Shown here: positions 32,591-40,356 of the stretch, piece after piece | Layout: each line of letters starts with the position of its first letter | How positions within the stretch are numbered: the stretch's first letter is position 1 | NCBI GenBank assembly: GCA_009780175.1 | Contig: WRAO01000001.1 | Span: forward strand, 91,018-155,017 | Direction of reading: 5' to 3' | From: Oscillospiraceae bacterium | Lineage (GTDB): Bacteria; Bacillota; Clostridia; Oscillospirales; Oscillospiraceae | DNA: 64,000 bases | Notes under the pieces: generated by a model | Seen by the model: the letters and a program-made list of their open reading frames with translations, nothing else | Database searches by the model: none | Told to the model about the DNA's origin: nothing | Made by a program: the position numbers and the translations under genes

Positions 32591-34075
32591 TTATTTTTCA
32601 GTATAAGTATTTAAGCTGTCAAACAGCTCGTTTACATTTTCCGGGATATCTTTACGGGTGAGGTGGCTTACAAGTATGCAGGCGGCCGTGGCCAGCAAGA
32701 ACGCTGGAACCAGTTCATAAATCAACGCCCGCAGCGGCGGTGTGTAGAACCAGCCTACGGATACGACCAAACCCATAATCATACCAGACAAGGCGCCCCA
32801 CTTTGTCATCTTTTTCCAGTATACGGAGAGAATAAACACAGGGCCAAACGCAGCACCCAGACCGCCAAAGGCGAACAGGACAAACCAGAAAATTGTTTCG
32901 TTTTCACTGAGACCCATGATAACCGCAAGGATTGTGGTTACAACCAAGACGACGCGAGACATCCGTACAATTGTCCGCTCACTTGCGTTTTTGTTGACCA
33001 TTGCTTGGTAGAAATCTTTCGTCACCGTGGAGGACGTGGTCAGCAGCAATTGGTCAACGGTGGAGACGATCGCCGAGACAATGCCCGCTATGATTAGGCC
33101 GCCCATGATCGGATGCATCAGTTCGGTGGCAATAACGGCCGTAATCAGCTCCGGGTTCCCGCCGGGAATGTCGCCCGGGGCGTGCCAGACTAGTCTGGCC
33201 AATAGACCGGTAAAGCATGCACCGGCGGCACAAATGACGTTCCAAACACCGTTTCCAAACGCTGATTGCCGCATGGCGGATACCTTTTTCGCTGACATAT
33301 AGCGCGTGAGAATATGCAATTGCCCCCAAGAGGCAAGACCGATCGCCAGTTGTCCGATAACCCAAGTGTTGGAGGCCGCACCGGTCGGACTACTGATCAG
33401 CATCGGTTCGATTGCCATAAGCTGGGAAATGATGCCCGTCCCCCAGAAGCGAAACAGGAGGAACAGCGGCATAATCACCAGACTGCCCAACATGATAAGC
33501 CCTTGCACATAGGTTGTGATTACCACCGCGCGATAGCCGCCGGTCACTGTGTAGAGCAGGATAATCCCCGCACAGAGAATGACCGCGTGGATCGGCTGCA
33601 TATCATAAACATACCCGAACATTCTCGTGCCGCTCATGAGCAGAGCGCCAGAGTAAGCCACGTAGAAAAATACGATGATGAGCACGGCTGCGACTCTTAA
33701 GACATTCTGCTTGTCACCAAAGCGGGCCTCTAAATAGTCCGGCCATGTGACATTGTTCATTTTCTCCGTAAAGATGCGCAGACGCTTTCCGGCGTGCCCC
33801 ATACCGAACATTTCGGTTGTCGCATAGACCGCCACGGCCCAAATTGCCGCCGCCCCGAATATATAAGCGGTTCCAACCATGCCGAGGACTAACCAGGCGC
33901 TTCTCCCTGTCGCACCGGTCGCGATCGCGGTAACCACAGGACCGATGCTTCTGCCGCCGAGATAAAACTCCGCACTGGAACTGGCTGCCTTTCTGCTATA
34001 ATACAACCCCATAGCAGTCAAGGCTACCGTATATATGGCGAGAATTGCCGTAATAATCGTTAATGTAGTATCCAT
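32591..34075 (-). CDS. Sodium:solute symporter (SSS family, PutP-like)
   Basis: This protein of about 494 residues has some 12-13 transmembrane helices. It has the SSS landmarks EFYLGGRSIGPVVTAIATGATGRSAW (first re-entrant region), MIAGIVSAIVST-like 'IAGIVSAIVSTVDQLLLTTSS' (sodium site) and VLFAFGGLGAAFGP. It is closest in pattern to PutP/PanF carriers of amino acids or organic acids. GGGAGG is nine bases before the ATG at 34075. A 29-residue membrane peptide precedes it, and an aminotransferase and a GntR regulator lie upstream, suggesting uptake and use of an amino compound. Confidence 0.92.
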   Translation of the reverse strand: MDTTLTIITAILAIYTVALTAMGLYYSRKAASSSAEFYLGGRSIGPVVTAIATGATGRSAWLVLGMVGTAYIFGAAAIWAVAVYATTEMFGMGHAGKRLRIFTEKMNNVTWPDYLEARFGDKQNVLRVAAVLIIVFFYVAYSGALLMSGTRMFGYVYDMQPIHAVILCAGIILLYTVTGGYRAVVITTYVQGLIMLGSLVIMPLFLLFRFWGTGIISQLMAIEPMLISSPTGAASNTWVIGQLAIGLASWGQLHILTRYMSAKKVSAMRQSAFGNGVWNVICAAGACFTGLLARLVWHAPGDIPGGNPELITAVIATELMHPIMGGLIIAGIVSAIVSTVDQLLLTTSSTVTKDFYQAMVNKNASERTIVRMSRVVLVVTTILAVIMGLSENETIFWFVLFAFGGLGAAFGPVFILSVYWKKMTKWGALSGMIMGLVVSVGWFYTPPLRALIYELVPAFLLATAACILVSHLTRKDIPENVNELFDSLNTYTEK

Positions 34076-34138
34076 AGATTCCATCCTCCCATTATATGAT
34101 TACGCGTGTAGAGAAAGCAAAAATTGGAAGGCAGCGCA

Positions 34139-34228
34139 TTAGGTCTCCTTTTCATGCAATCCGCAAATGAAGAATCCGATTATCAATACTGTGATCGGTA
34201 CGAATATCATTGTCAAAATACCCGGCAT
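34139..34228 (-). CDS. 29-residue single-helix peptide, probable symporter small subunit
   Basis: MPGILTMIFVPITV then LIIGFFICGLHEKET: one transmembrane helix with a short charged tail. GGAGG is seven bases before the ATG, a strong site. The stop is 63 bases before the symporter start on the same strand. Tiny membrane subunits of this type (for example MetS with the transporter MetP) are known partners of sodium-coupled carriers. The pairing here is inferred from position and shape. Confidence 0.65.
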   Translation of the reverse strand: MPGILTMIFVPITVLIIGFFICGLHEKET

Positions 34229-34276
34229 ATTTGCCACCTCCTTCCTGTGACTTCTTGCACCGGAACCCCCTTTTAC

Positions 34277-34328
34277 AAAATCCTCCAAAGATGGATCGCC
34301 TGGCAGCTATCCAACCTTGGAGGATTTT
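34277..34328 (-). terminator. Two-part hairpin between aminotransferase and symporter genes
   Basis: Outer stem AAAATCCTCCAA / TTGGAGGATTTT encloses inner TGGAT / ATCCA. It starts 14 bases after the aminotransferase stop. It may attenuate transcription so that the downstream transporter is expressed at a lower level, or stabilise the upstream mRNA. Confidence 0.6.
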
Positions 34329-34342
34329 TCTGCGCTATCCTA

Positions 34343-35689
34343 TTATTTGCTGATGCGCTCGATGATGCTCTTGCCGCGCGCGGAACCTATTCTTTCAAAG
34401 AACTCGATGACAGCCTGTTTGTACATCCCCGTTTGTGCATCGGCAATCGCCTTGGGGAGCGCTTCGCGGAACAACTCGAAACATTCGATATCCGGGTGCG
34501 AATAGTTGAGGCGAATGTATTCAATATCGCCCGAGTCTCCGAGGCCATCTCCTGTGATTACACCAATCTTGTAGCTCAAGAGCGCCGTGGCAATCTCTTG
34601 CGCGGATACACCCGTACCGGAGATGTCTATAATCATACAGAAGCCGTATTGGGGCTTTACGGGAATGGTGACGCCGTCTGTCATCGCCACGGTTTCTTCA
34701 ATGTGCTTATAGTTGCGGCGGATGATTTCTGTGCTCGCCTGGATGTATGCGTCATCCTGCATGGCTACATAGGTCGCATATTGGCCGGGGTAATTGATAT
34801 GGATTTTGGTTGTCTCCATCTTGAGCAGGAACGCACCGCGCAGGAGCGCCGGATGTCCTGCCATGAACCCAACGCGGAGTGCCGGCATTCCATATCCTTT
34901 TGAGACGCCGCTGACGGAAATTACGTGATCCATCGGTGTCTCCGGCGTATGCAGAGACGCCAGGGGATAATGCTGCGCTGTGGGATCGGTCTGGTGTGTA
35001 TCGTGCGTGATGTTGTTGAAGATGAGGATGTTGTTTTTGCGTGCAATCTCCGCGATCTCAAGTAATTCCTCTTTAGTTGCCACAACACCGAACGGATTGA
35101 TCGGATCGCAGAGGACAATCATCTTTGTCTTTGGCGTGATATTCGCTTCGACCTCTTTGGGGGTCAGTTTATACCCATTTTCCGCCGTCAATTTGATCGC
35201 TTTTACTGTTGCGCCGTTTAGCTCCGCGCCCGGCACAAAATGGAAGTAAGCGGGGTCTGTCGCGATTACTTCGTCGCCGGGGTTGAGGAAGGTCATGTAG
35301 ACGTAGCCGATACCTCCCTGTGCGCCCTCAACGCCCATTACCGTGAAATCATCGGAAAGTTCGCGGCCAAATTTCTTCTTTGCGGCTTTCTCCTTGAGTT
35401 CTTGAATGAGGTCCGGCGGATATACCCGGATCTCTTCCCAAGTTGAGTGCTCTTTCATCGCCTGAACCGCGGACTCCGGCGGGCCGATCAGATTGGCCAT
35501 GTAGCCCATGTCATAATAGCCTTCGCCTATCATGTTGTAGAGGCCATTCGGGATCAATTGCTCCCCATCCAGGCCGAGAATGTTGATCGCGGTTTTGAAG
35601 GTGAAGTAGTTCCCCATGCCCTGCGGGTGGTGTAGCATGATTTTGGCTTTGTCTGACAGAAATCTCTCTTGCATTTGCTGGATATCCAT
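34343..35689 (-). CDS. PLP-dependent aminotransferase, class I/II, unusual active site
   Basis: This 448-residue fold-type I enzyme has the PLP lysine in SVSGVSKGYGMPALR (Lys264), Arg272 for phosphate, and CDPINPFG (the NPxG-type motif). The region that normally carries the Asp binding the pyridine nitrogen (DExY) reads ILIFNNITHDT, with Asn225 in its place. The N-terminus is also longer than in AspC-like enzymes. The substrate is unknown; it may act on the compound brought in by the neighbouring symporter. The divergent GntR/FCD regulator and operator sites nearby support substrate induction. Confidence 0.85.
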   Translation of the reverse strand: MDIQQMQERFLSDKAKIMLHHPQGMGNYFTFKTAINILGLDGEQLIPNGLYNMIGEGYYDMGYMANLIGPPESAVQAMKEHSTWEEIRVYPPDLIQELKEKAAKKKFGRELSDDFTVMGVEGAQGGIGYVYMTFLNPGDEVIATDPAYFHFVPGAELNGATVKAIKLTAENGYKLTPKEVEANITPKTKMIVLCDPINPFGVVATKEELLEIAEIARKNNILIFNNITHDTHQTDPTAQHYPLASLHTPETPMDHVISVSGVSKGYGMPALRVGFMAGHPALLRGAFLLKMETTKIHINYPGQYATYVAMQDDAYIQASTEIIRRNYKHIEETVAMTDGVTIPVKPQYGFCMIIDISGTGVSAQEIATALLSYKIGVITGDGLGDSGDIEYIRLNYSHPDIECFELFREALPKAIADAQTGMYKQAVIEFFERIGSARGKSIIERISK

Positions 35690-35806
35690 TGTGATACTCC
35701 TTTCTAAAATTCAGTTGTTTTATAACTTCGTTCATACTCTTGGCGCATGCCCCGCAACTCCCCAGTTGCCCGTCCTTTTTCTGCAATTACATTTATCATC
35801 ATGTTC

Positions 35807-35842
35807 TGTATACAATTTAGCATACTGTTTTGTATATGTCAA
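35807..35842 (-). promoter_or_regulatory. Promoter and GntR-type operators before the aminotransferase
   Basis: Minus-strand TTGACA (35837-35842), 17 bases, TAAATT (35814-35819) with TG one base before it (extended -10). The palindrome TGTATACA (35807-35814) covers the -10, and TTTGTATAT (35829-35837) lies next to the -35. FCD-type GntR regulators commonly bind TTGTATACAA-like sites, so these are probable operators of the regulator at 35987. Confidence 0.6.
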
Positions 35843-35906
35843 TGCAGGTGTTTCAAATCTATATATTTACTAAAAAGTCTCGCTTATTTTTTTGCGAATA
35901 TACCAA

Positions 35907-35936
35907 ACAAAAAGCGCCACCCAAAAGGCGGCACTA
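35907..35936 (-). terminator. Terminator of the GntR-family gene
   Basis: On the minus strand AGTGCCGCC / GGTGGCGCT (two G-T pairs) with a five-base loop is followed by TTTTTGTTT. Confidence 0.75.
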
Positions 35937-35986
35937 TGGTTATGAATATTATGCGTTCGCGGGCTATTGTTCCATTTTTACTGTCG

Positions 35987-36697
35987 TTATATAATATCAG
36001 CCGCATAGATACGCAGCATTCCCATTGATATATTTTCCTTCAATTCCTGCGAATTTACGCCGAGGTGATATTCCAAGAGCTCTGTTGCCAGCGTTTCATC
36101 TCGTTTCAGAATAGCTTCTATGATACCAACGTGCTCATCGACGAAGGTGTCACGTCTGGACTCTTGTTCAATGTTGATCTTTCGAACGAATCGGATTCGC
36201 TCAAAAATATTCTGTAGGACAAAAATGCGCTCCATGTTTCCGCTGAGAGCGGCGATTCTCATGTGGAATAGCTCGTCCAGCTGGATCAGCTCATCTTGGC
36301 TCACGCTGGATCGGATCGCTGCGACTTGCTTCCAATCGGAGAGAATCGAGGCGATGTCATGCTCGTTTCCCCGTTGACATGCCTGCTTCACCGTGCCAAT
36401 TTCCAGGTCCAGCCGCACTGCATAGAGCTCTCTCACCTCTGATTCACTGAATTTCCGACAAAAGAACCCTCTCCCAGGATCAAATGCCACAAATCCTCCA
36501 ACAAGCAAGCGGTTTAGGGCTTCTCGCACAGGTACCCGGCTCATCTCCAAATGGCTTGCGACTTCTGTCTCATTGATCTGCTCTCCCGGATGGATCGAGA
36601 AATCAATCGCCATATCTCGGATATAGTCGTATGCGCGTTTCACTGCTACAGTGGACATCTCTTTCAACTCTCGATCCTGTTTATTCTGCTTTTTCAT
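35987..36697 (-). CDS. GntR-family regulator with FCD domain
   Basis: This 236-residue regulator has a winged-helix domain (about 18-85) containing INETEVASHLEMSRVPVREALNRL. An FCD effector-binding domain (about 90-220) follows, with VRLDLEIGTVKQA and conserved histidines in DELFHMRIAALSG and FVDEHVGIIEAI. FCD regulators usually repress transport and catabolic genes until a small organic acid or amino acid binds. The likely target is the aminotransferase-symporter cluster, which reads in the same direction downstream. It has its own sigma-A promoter and terminator. Confidence 0.9.
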   Translation of the reverse strand: MKKQNKQDRELKEMSTVAVKRAYDYIRDMAIDFSIHPGEQINETEVASHLEMSRVPVREALNRLLVGGFVAFDPGRGFFCRKFSESEVRELYAVRLDLEIGTVKQACQRGNEHDIASILSDWKQVAAIRSSVSQDELIQLDELFHMRIAALSGNMERIFVLQNIFERIRFVRKINIEQESRRDTFVDEHVGIIEAILKRDETLATELLEYHLGVNSQELKENISMGMLRIYAADII

Positions 36698-36836
36698 GCA
36701 TCGTAAAACTCCTCTTCTGTAATCACATGCCGAGGCTAGAGCAAAGAGAGCGTAGCCTTAAGCATGACAAGCAAGCAGCCATATCGCTTGAAAGACCCCA
36801 ATCTATCTGTCCCATAACATCTGGGTATTTCTAAAA

Positions 36837-36865
36837 ATTATATCACATCAAGATAAATATTTCAA
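36837..36865 (-). promoter_or_regulatory. Sigma-A promoter of the GntR-family gene
   Basis: TTGAAA (36860-36865), 17 bases, TATAAT (36837-36842), with TG before the -10. It implies a leader of about 130 bases in which I see no further signal. Confidence 0.75.
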
Positions 36866-36920
36866 GCGTACAACAAAATTCTGACATTAGCTGCTTTGGC
36901 AATTTCACTGGTGCTTCAAC

Positions 36921-37178
36921 CTATATCCCAAGCCAAACATCATATGTAATCGTTTTCGTATATCCGTCTGTTGTCCTAGAAATTCGGTTGAACTCCATAG
37001 ATCGTACGGGACACATGAGATTAACCATCTGGCCGCCGATGCTGCCAGCCTGGCGTGCGGTGAGGTCACCGTTGTAGCCTTGCTTCAGGTTAACGCCGAC
37101 TTCGCCAGCGGCTTCCATCTTAAAGCGGTCCATCGCCTCGCGGGCGTTGGGGTTGAGGATACTGTTCGATCTAGCCAT
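36921..37178 (-). CDS. Alpha/beta-type small acid-soluble spore protein with extended C-terminus
   Basis: SASPs coat forespore DNA, protect it from UV and heat, and are degraded at germination. Residues 7-52 fit the family: NPNAREAMDRFKMEAAGEVG, then the germination protease region and GYNGDLTARQAGSIGGQMV. Normal proteins end about 10 residues later, but this one continues for about 33 residues (MCPVRSMEFNRISRTT onward) with unrelated composition, perhaps after a 3' rearrangement. AAAGGAGATG is a strong ribosome site. Expression is expected in the forespore (sigma-G), though I could not fix a promoter in the 230 bases upstream. Confidence 0.85.
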   Translation of the reverse strand: MARSNSILNPNAREAMDRFKMEAAGEVGVNLKQGYNGDLTARQAGSIGGQMVNLMCPVRSMEFNRISRTTDGYTKTITYDVWLGI

Positions 37179-37410
37179 TTTCGCATCTCCTTTGGATTAT
37201 CTAAAAACGAGTGCCATGTCAGTCGGCATCTCCGTACTATCTTTGCCCGTTCCTATGGTTCTATGCTGGCAATATCAGGCGATCGAGTCTGTTGTTAAAC
37301 GTTCAATTGGTTTACCCGGAAAATCACTTGTGGATGCAAAAATCACACTTAATCAAGTAAGCTCAATTTATTATTCGGCGTCATTTTCGAAAAACATTGA
37401 GCGCACTCTT

Positions 37411-37647
37411 CTATTTTCCAAACAGCTTATTCAGTCGGCTCGTCAAATCCGTACGCCTTTGATTTGTGCGGATTTTATCTACCTCAAAGCCTTCTCCGCT
37501 CTGCAAAAGGATGTCGCCTTCCTTTATGTTGGCCGGAAGGCAGATTGTCTCTATCGTAATCTGCGCACCTGTTTCTAAGCACTCGCAGATGGCGAGGCTG
37601 CCCTCTAGCCGATCCACTGCGTAAGCTGATTGAGCCATGTTCGCCAT
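37411..37647 (-). CDS. DUF3006-like protein
   Basis: This 78-residue protein has AYAVDRLEGSLAICECLETG and ICLPANIKEGDILLQSGEGFEVD, the pattern of DUF3006 (YoaA-like small beta domain). Such genes commonly follow a ComEC-type MBL hydrolase, as here, and the two frames overlap by 43 bases. AAAGGAG supports the ATG at 37647. The function is unknown; a role with the hydrolase is likely. Confidence 0.75.
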   Translation of the reverse strand: MANMAQSAYAVDRLEGSLAICECLETGAQITIETICLPANIKEGDILLQSGEGFEVDKIRTNQRRTDLTSRLNKLFGK

Positions 37648-38603
37648 ACGACTGCTCCTTTCACGGTAATCTCTGTGCCGTCTGTCACCATGATGATGTG
37701 CCCGTGCTCATCTGTTCGGTATATGCGAAGTCCCTCCAATCGCTCCATCACGACGCGATGTGGGTGCCCAAAGCCATTATCTCGACCTGCGCTGATGACG
37801 GCGATTGTGGGGTCTACCGCGTCCAGAAACGCTTGGGCCGTGCTTGTCCGGCTCCCATGGTGGCCGACGCGGAGGACATTCGATGAGAGTATATGCCCTG
37901 CGGCTATCATTTCCAATTCGGAGAGCTCTTCCGCGTCTCCGGTGAAGATGAAGCTTGTCTCGCCCAGGACCATCCGTAGGGAGACGGAATAGTCGTTCAG
38001 ATTTTGATAGCCTGAAGCGTTTGGCGCGATGATTGTGAAAACCGCTTCCCCTACAGAAAATGTGCCCCCGGCGACGGGCGCTCTGACGTAGATGTCTTGC
38101 GCTTCGATTGCGTCGAGAAAGCGCTCAAAGGTTAATGTGGTGTGCGACACAGGCGGCATAATGAGCGTGCCGATCGGGAACGCATGCAACACATCAATCA
38201 GTCCGCCGATGTGATCGGCATGCGGATGGGTCGCGATGACGTAGGTGATCTCGGAAACGCCTGCATCTCGGAGGTATTGCACCACGTGTTCGCCCATGTT
38301 CAGGCGATTGTCGCCGCCGTCAATGAGGACGCTCCCTGCTGTTGTTTGGATCAAAGTCGCGTCACCCTGTCCGACGTCGATGAAATGCACGGCCGCTTGA
38401 CCAGTTTCGAGCGTAATCGGGAGTTCTGGGTTTGTGAGTGCAGTGAACCCAAAGTATCCCGCACCGGTGATGAGCAGGAGGAGGAATAGGACTAGAAATG
38501 GTCGTCTTCTCCGCGCCGACCTGCGTCGGCCTCTTTGCGGTGATCTTCGGCTCGTTGGTCGGCGGTTGGATGAGGGGCTATTTGGATTGCTTCGTGTGCT
38601 CAT
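37605..38603 (-). CDS. Membrane-anchored ComEC/Rec2-type MBL hydrolase
   Basis: This 332-residue protein has a very basic N-terminus (about 1-34), one transmembrane helix (about 35-57) and an extracytoplasmic MBL domain. It has FIDVGQGDATLI, THPHADHIGG (metal ligands), FIFTGDAEE and LRVGHHGSRTSTAQAFLDAV. It corresponds to the C-terminal domain of ComEC, thought to degrade one DNA strand during uptake, but without the channel part. Many Clostridia carry this stand-alone form; natural DNA uptake cannot be inferred from it. It has an extended -10 promoter. Confidence 0.85.
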   Translation of the reverse strand: MSTRSNPNSPSSNRRPTSRRSPQRGRRRSARRRRPFLVLFLLLLITGAGYFGFTALTNPELPITLETGQAAVHFIDVGQGDATLIQTTAGSVLIDGGDNRLNMGEHVVQYLRDAGVSEITYVIATHPHADHIGGLIDVLHAFPIGTLIMPPVSHTTLTFERFLDAIEAQDIYVRAPVAGGTFSVGEAVFTIIAPNASGYQNLNDYSVSLRMVLGETSFIFTGDAEELSELEMIAAGHILSSNVLRVGHHGSRTSTAQAFLDAVDPTIAVISAGRDNGFGHPHRVVMERLEGLRIYRTDEHGHIIMVTDGTEITVKGAVVWRTWLNQLTQWIG

Positions 38604-38643
38604 TTGATTCTCCCGTGAATTTTGTGCTGTTTCGGTGGTAATT

Positions 38644-38652
38644 ATTATATCA
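38644..38652 (-). promoter_or_regulatory. Extended -10 promoter of the ComEC-like gene
   Basis: TG-A-TATAAT on the minus strand, about 40 bases before the start codon; no clear -35. Confidence 0.5.
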
Positions 38653-38660
38653 CAGAATGA

Positions 38661-38700
38661 AGAGACAGGCCAACGCAGATATTTGCGTTAGCTCGTCTCT
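38661..38700. terminator. Two-part hairpin at the downstream end of the tail locus
   Basis: AGAGAC and AACGCA pair with TTGCGTT and GTCTCT around a short loop, followed on the plus strand by TTGTTTT. It separates the lysis genes of the tail locus from the ComEC-like gene. Confidence 0.55.
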
Positions 38701-38721
38701 TTGTTTTGCTCATATTTTTAA

Positions 38722-38783
38722 CTTGCTCACTATTTCAAAATCTTCATTTTTTATTTAAAATTGAGTGTGCTCTTTTTTATTTT
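38722..38783. repeat. AT-rich intergenic repeat, copy D (left of the tail locus)
   Basis: CTTGCTCACTATTTCAAAA and, after about 20 bases, TTGAGTGTGCTC then TTTTTTATTTTTTTC. It aligns with copy B at 54574 on the other side of the tail locus in the same orientation. Confidence 0.5.
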
Positions 38784-38792
38784 TTTCAAAAC

Positions 38793-39269
38793 TTACATAT
38801 TTTCATTTTCTTCCGTTTTTCTAGATACCGCAGCCTCTCCGGCTTTTCCGACTTGTTTTTGCATGACCGCGATCCAGCGCACCAAGAATTTTGGCACCTT
38901 TGCGCCCAGCTTACTTGCGTTTTCCAGGATGCTCCCGATTTCTGTCAGGATGTACCACGCCAATACAATGGGGAAAAGCAATACAGTGTAGTGGAACGGC
39001 AGCCATTGCATGTCATTGATGATCTGCCCTAGTACGAAATCTAAGGCGGCGATGACCAGCACTACAATCATGCTGCCGAGTTTGCCCCAGATACCGGCGC
39101 GGGCCGCCGCGGAGGACCACTCCCCCGCTTTGCACGCGGCCACTGTGCCAGTGAAATGGTCCGCCACGAGGCAGAGGAGCCACAGCATCCAGAGCCATCC
39201 GCACCAGCCCCAGAGCGCTGTCAGGGCCGCGATGAGGCCTGTGGTGCAGAGTTTTGTTGTATCGTCCAT
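38793..39269 (-). CDS. Phage holin (holin 4 / toxin-secretion type)
   Basis: This 158-residue protein has three to four hydrophobic segments. It has the holin-4 features LCLVADHFTGTVAACKAGEWSS and GIWGKLGSMIVVLVIAALDF, followed by YILTEIGSILENASKLGAKVP. Holins open the membrane so that the endolysin can reach the wall. GAGGTG is correctly placed for the ATG at 39269, five bases after the amidase stop; the longer frame is out of family. It is the last gene of the tail operon. Confidence 0.87.
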   Translation of the reverse strand: MDDTTKLCTTGLIAALTALWGWCGWLWMLWLLCLVADHFTGTVAACKAGEWSSAAARAGIWGKLGSMIVVLVIAALDFVLGQIINDMQWLPFHYTVLLFPIVLAWYILTEIGSILENASKLGAKVPKFLVRWIAVMQKQVGKAGEAAVSRKTEENENM

Positions 39270-39274
39270 TTGTT

Positions 39275-40336
39275 TCACCTCTCTTTTGTCATCCCGGCCG
39301 CCCGCAGGAGCAGGGTGTCGATATGCGGCACTTGCGTATGGTTGGCGATCCAGTAATCCGGAGATTGGATCGCTCCGGCTTGTACGAGGACGCGGATGGC
39401 GTCCTCCAGGTTGGCGGCGGCTTCGCCGGGGGCGAAGGTTAGTTCGGACAGGTTGACCAACAGGCGGTCTAAATACCGCAAATACGGATAATGACTTAGC
39501 CAATATTCCGGCGAGTGGATGACACCTGCTGCCGCCAACGCGTCTACGGCGATTGGTACGGCTTCGGTCAGGAAGCTGGCGGATGCCCAGCCGGTGACGG
39601 TGTCGTCGGTCACATGAAGCCAGTCTCCGCTTTGTCGTGTGGCTGTGACCAGTGCATTACGGGCGAAGGTGCCGACGATTGCCGCCGCAGTGCTCGGGAA
39701 TGCTCGGCAGTTGAGCGGTGCGGTGAGGGTGCTCACGCGGAAGAGGGTGGCAGGGATCGCTTCACCCATCTCGCCGCCTTGCTTTGCCTTTGCCGCTACG
39801 TCTCGCCGGAATTGCGCCATCGTAAGGCCGTGACGAGCCCAAAGGTGCTCGACATCCGCGTGGTTGGACGCGATGCGGCGTTGATGACCCTCGGCGTGGC
39901 TGAGGATGACGCCGTCGGACAGAGGGTCCAGAGCGTATAGATTGCAGAGGTAGGCGAAGAGGTCCACCGCTGTGGCGTAAGTCTCATGCACGAAGGCGTG
40001 GGTGGCGGTGGGGTCGTTGTCTATGAACTCCGCGCCCCGGCCGGTATAGCGGATGCTGGTGGGTTCCGTCATCTCGACGCCGATGTGGGTGTCATTCGCC
40101 GCCCCGCCCGCGTGCCAGGCCCTGAAGTCCCAGGGGAGGGTTTGGAAGACCCTCCCGGGTTCGACAAACGCGTGGACGCTGACCTGGGTCGTCGCGTTGT
40201 TCCAGTTGCGGATGAAGACGGAGGCGTTTGGTTGGGGGACGCCCACGCTGTGGAGCATGAGGCCGCGGGGGGTGATGCGGGTTGGGTGGGTGTGGGTGCG
40301 GTGGTGAATGAGGGGGGTGGGGGTGATTGGGGGCAT
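39275..40336 (-). CDS. N-acetylmuramoyl-L-alanine amidase endolysin with SH3b and C-terminal repeats
   Basis: The 353-residue lysin has an amidase_2 domain (about 20-165) with zinc-ligand regions MLHSVG, VSVHAFV and LSHAEGH plus HADVEHLWARHG. An SH3b domain (about 195-255, LNCRAFPSTAAAIVGTF, GWASASFL) follows. The C-terminus has two repeats (about 268-302 and 316-350) with the pattern G-I-x-SP-[ED]-YW and D-[RT]-LL. The enzyme cuts the amide bond between MurNAc and the stem peptide. It has no signal peptide, so it needs the adjacent holin. AAAGGAG precedes the ATG. Confidence 0.9.
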   Translation of the reverse strand: MPPITPTPLIHHRTHTHPTRITPRGLMLHSVGVPQPNASVFIRNWNNATTQVSVHAFVEPGRVFQTLPWDFRAWHAGGAANDTHIGVEMTEPTSIRYTGRGAEFIDNDPTATHAFVHETYATAVDLFAYLCNLYALDPLSDGVILSHAEGHQRRIASNHADVEHLWARHGLTMAQFRRDVAAKAKQGGEMGEAIPATLFRVSTLTAPLNCRAFPSTAAAIVGTFARNALVTATRQSGDWLHVTDDTVTGWASASFLTEAVPIAVDALAAAGVIHSPEYWLSHYPYLRYLDRLLVNLSELTFAPGEAAANLEDAIRVLVQAGAIQSPDYWIANHTQVPHIDTLLLRAAGMTKER

Positions 40337-40356
40337 GGGGGGCTCCTTTCGTGGGG

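Noticed and set aside
36979..37410. Sigma-G promoter before the SASP gene
   Set aside because: A GCATA and a GATAGTA are present but their spacing does not fit, so no promoter was called.
37147..37578. 143-codon plus-strand frame
   Set aside because: It overlaps the SASP and DUF3006-like genes on the other strand, has no ribosome site and no recognisable protein features.
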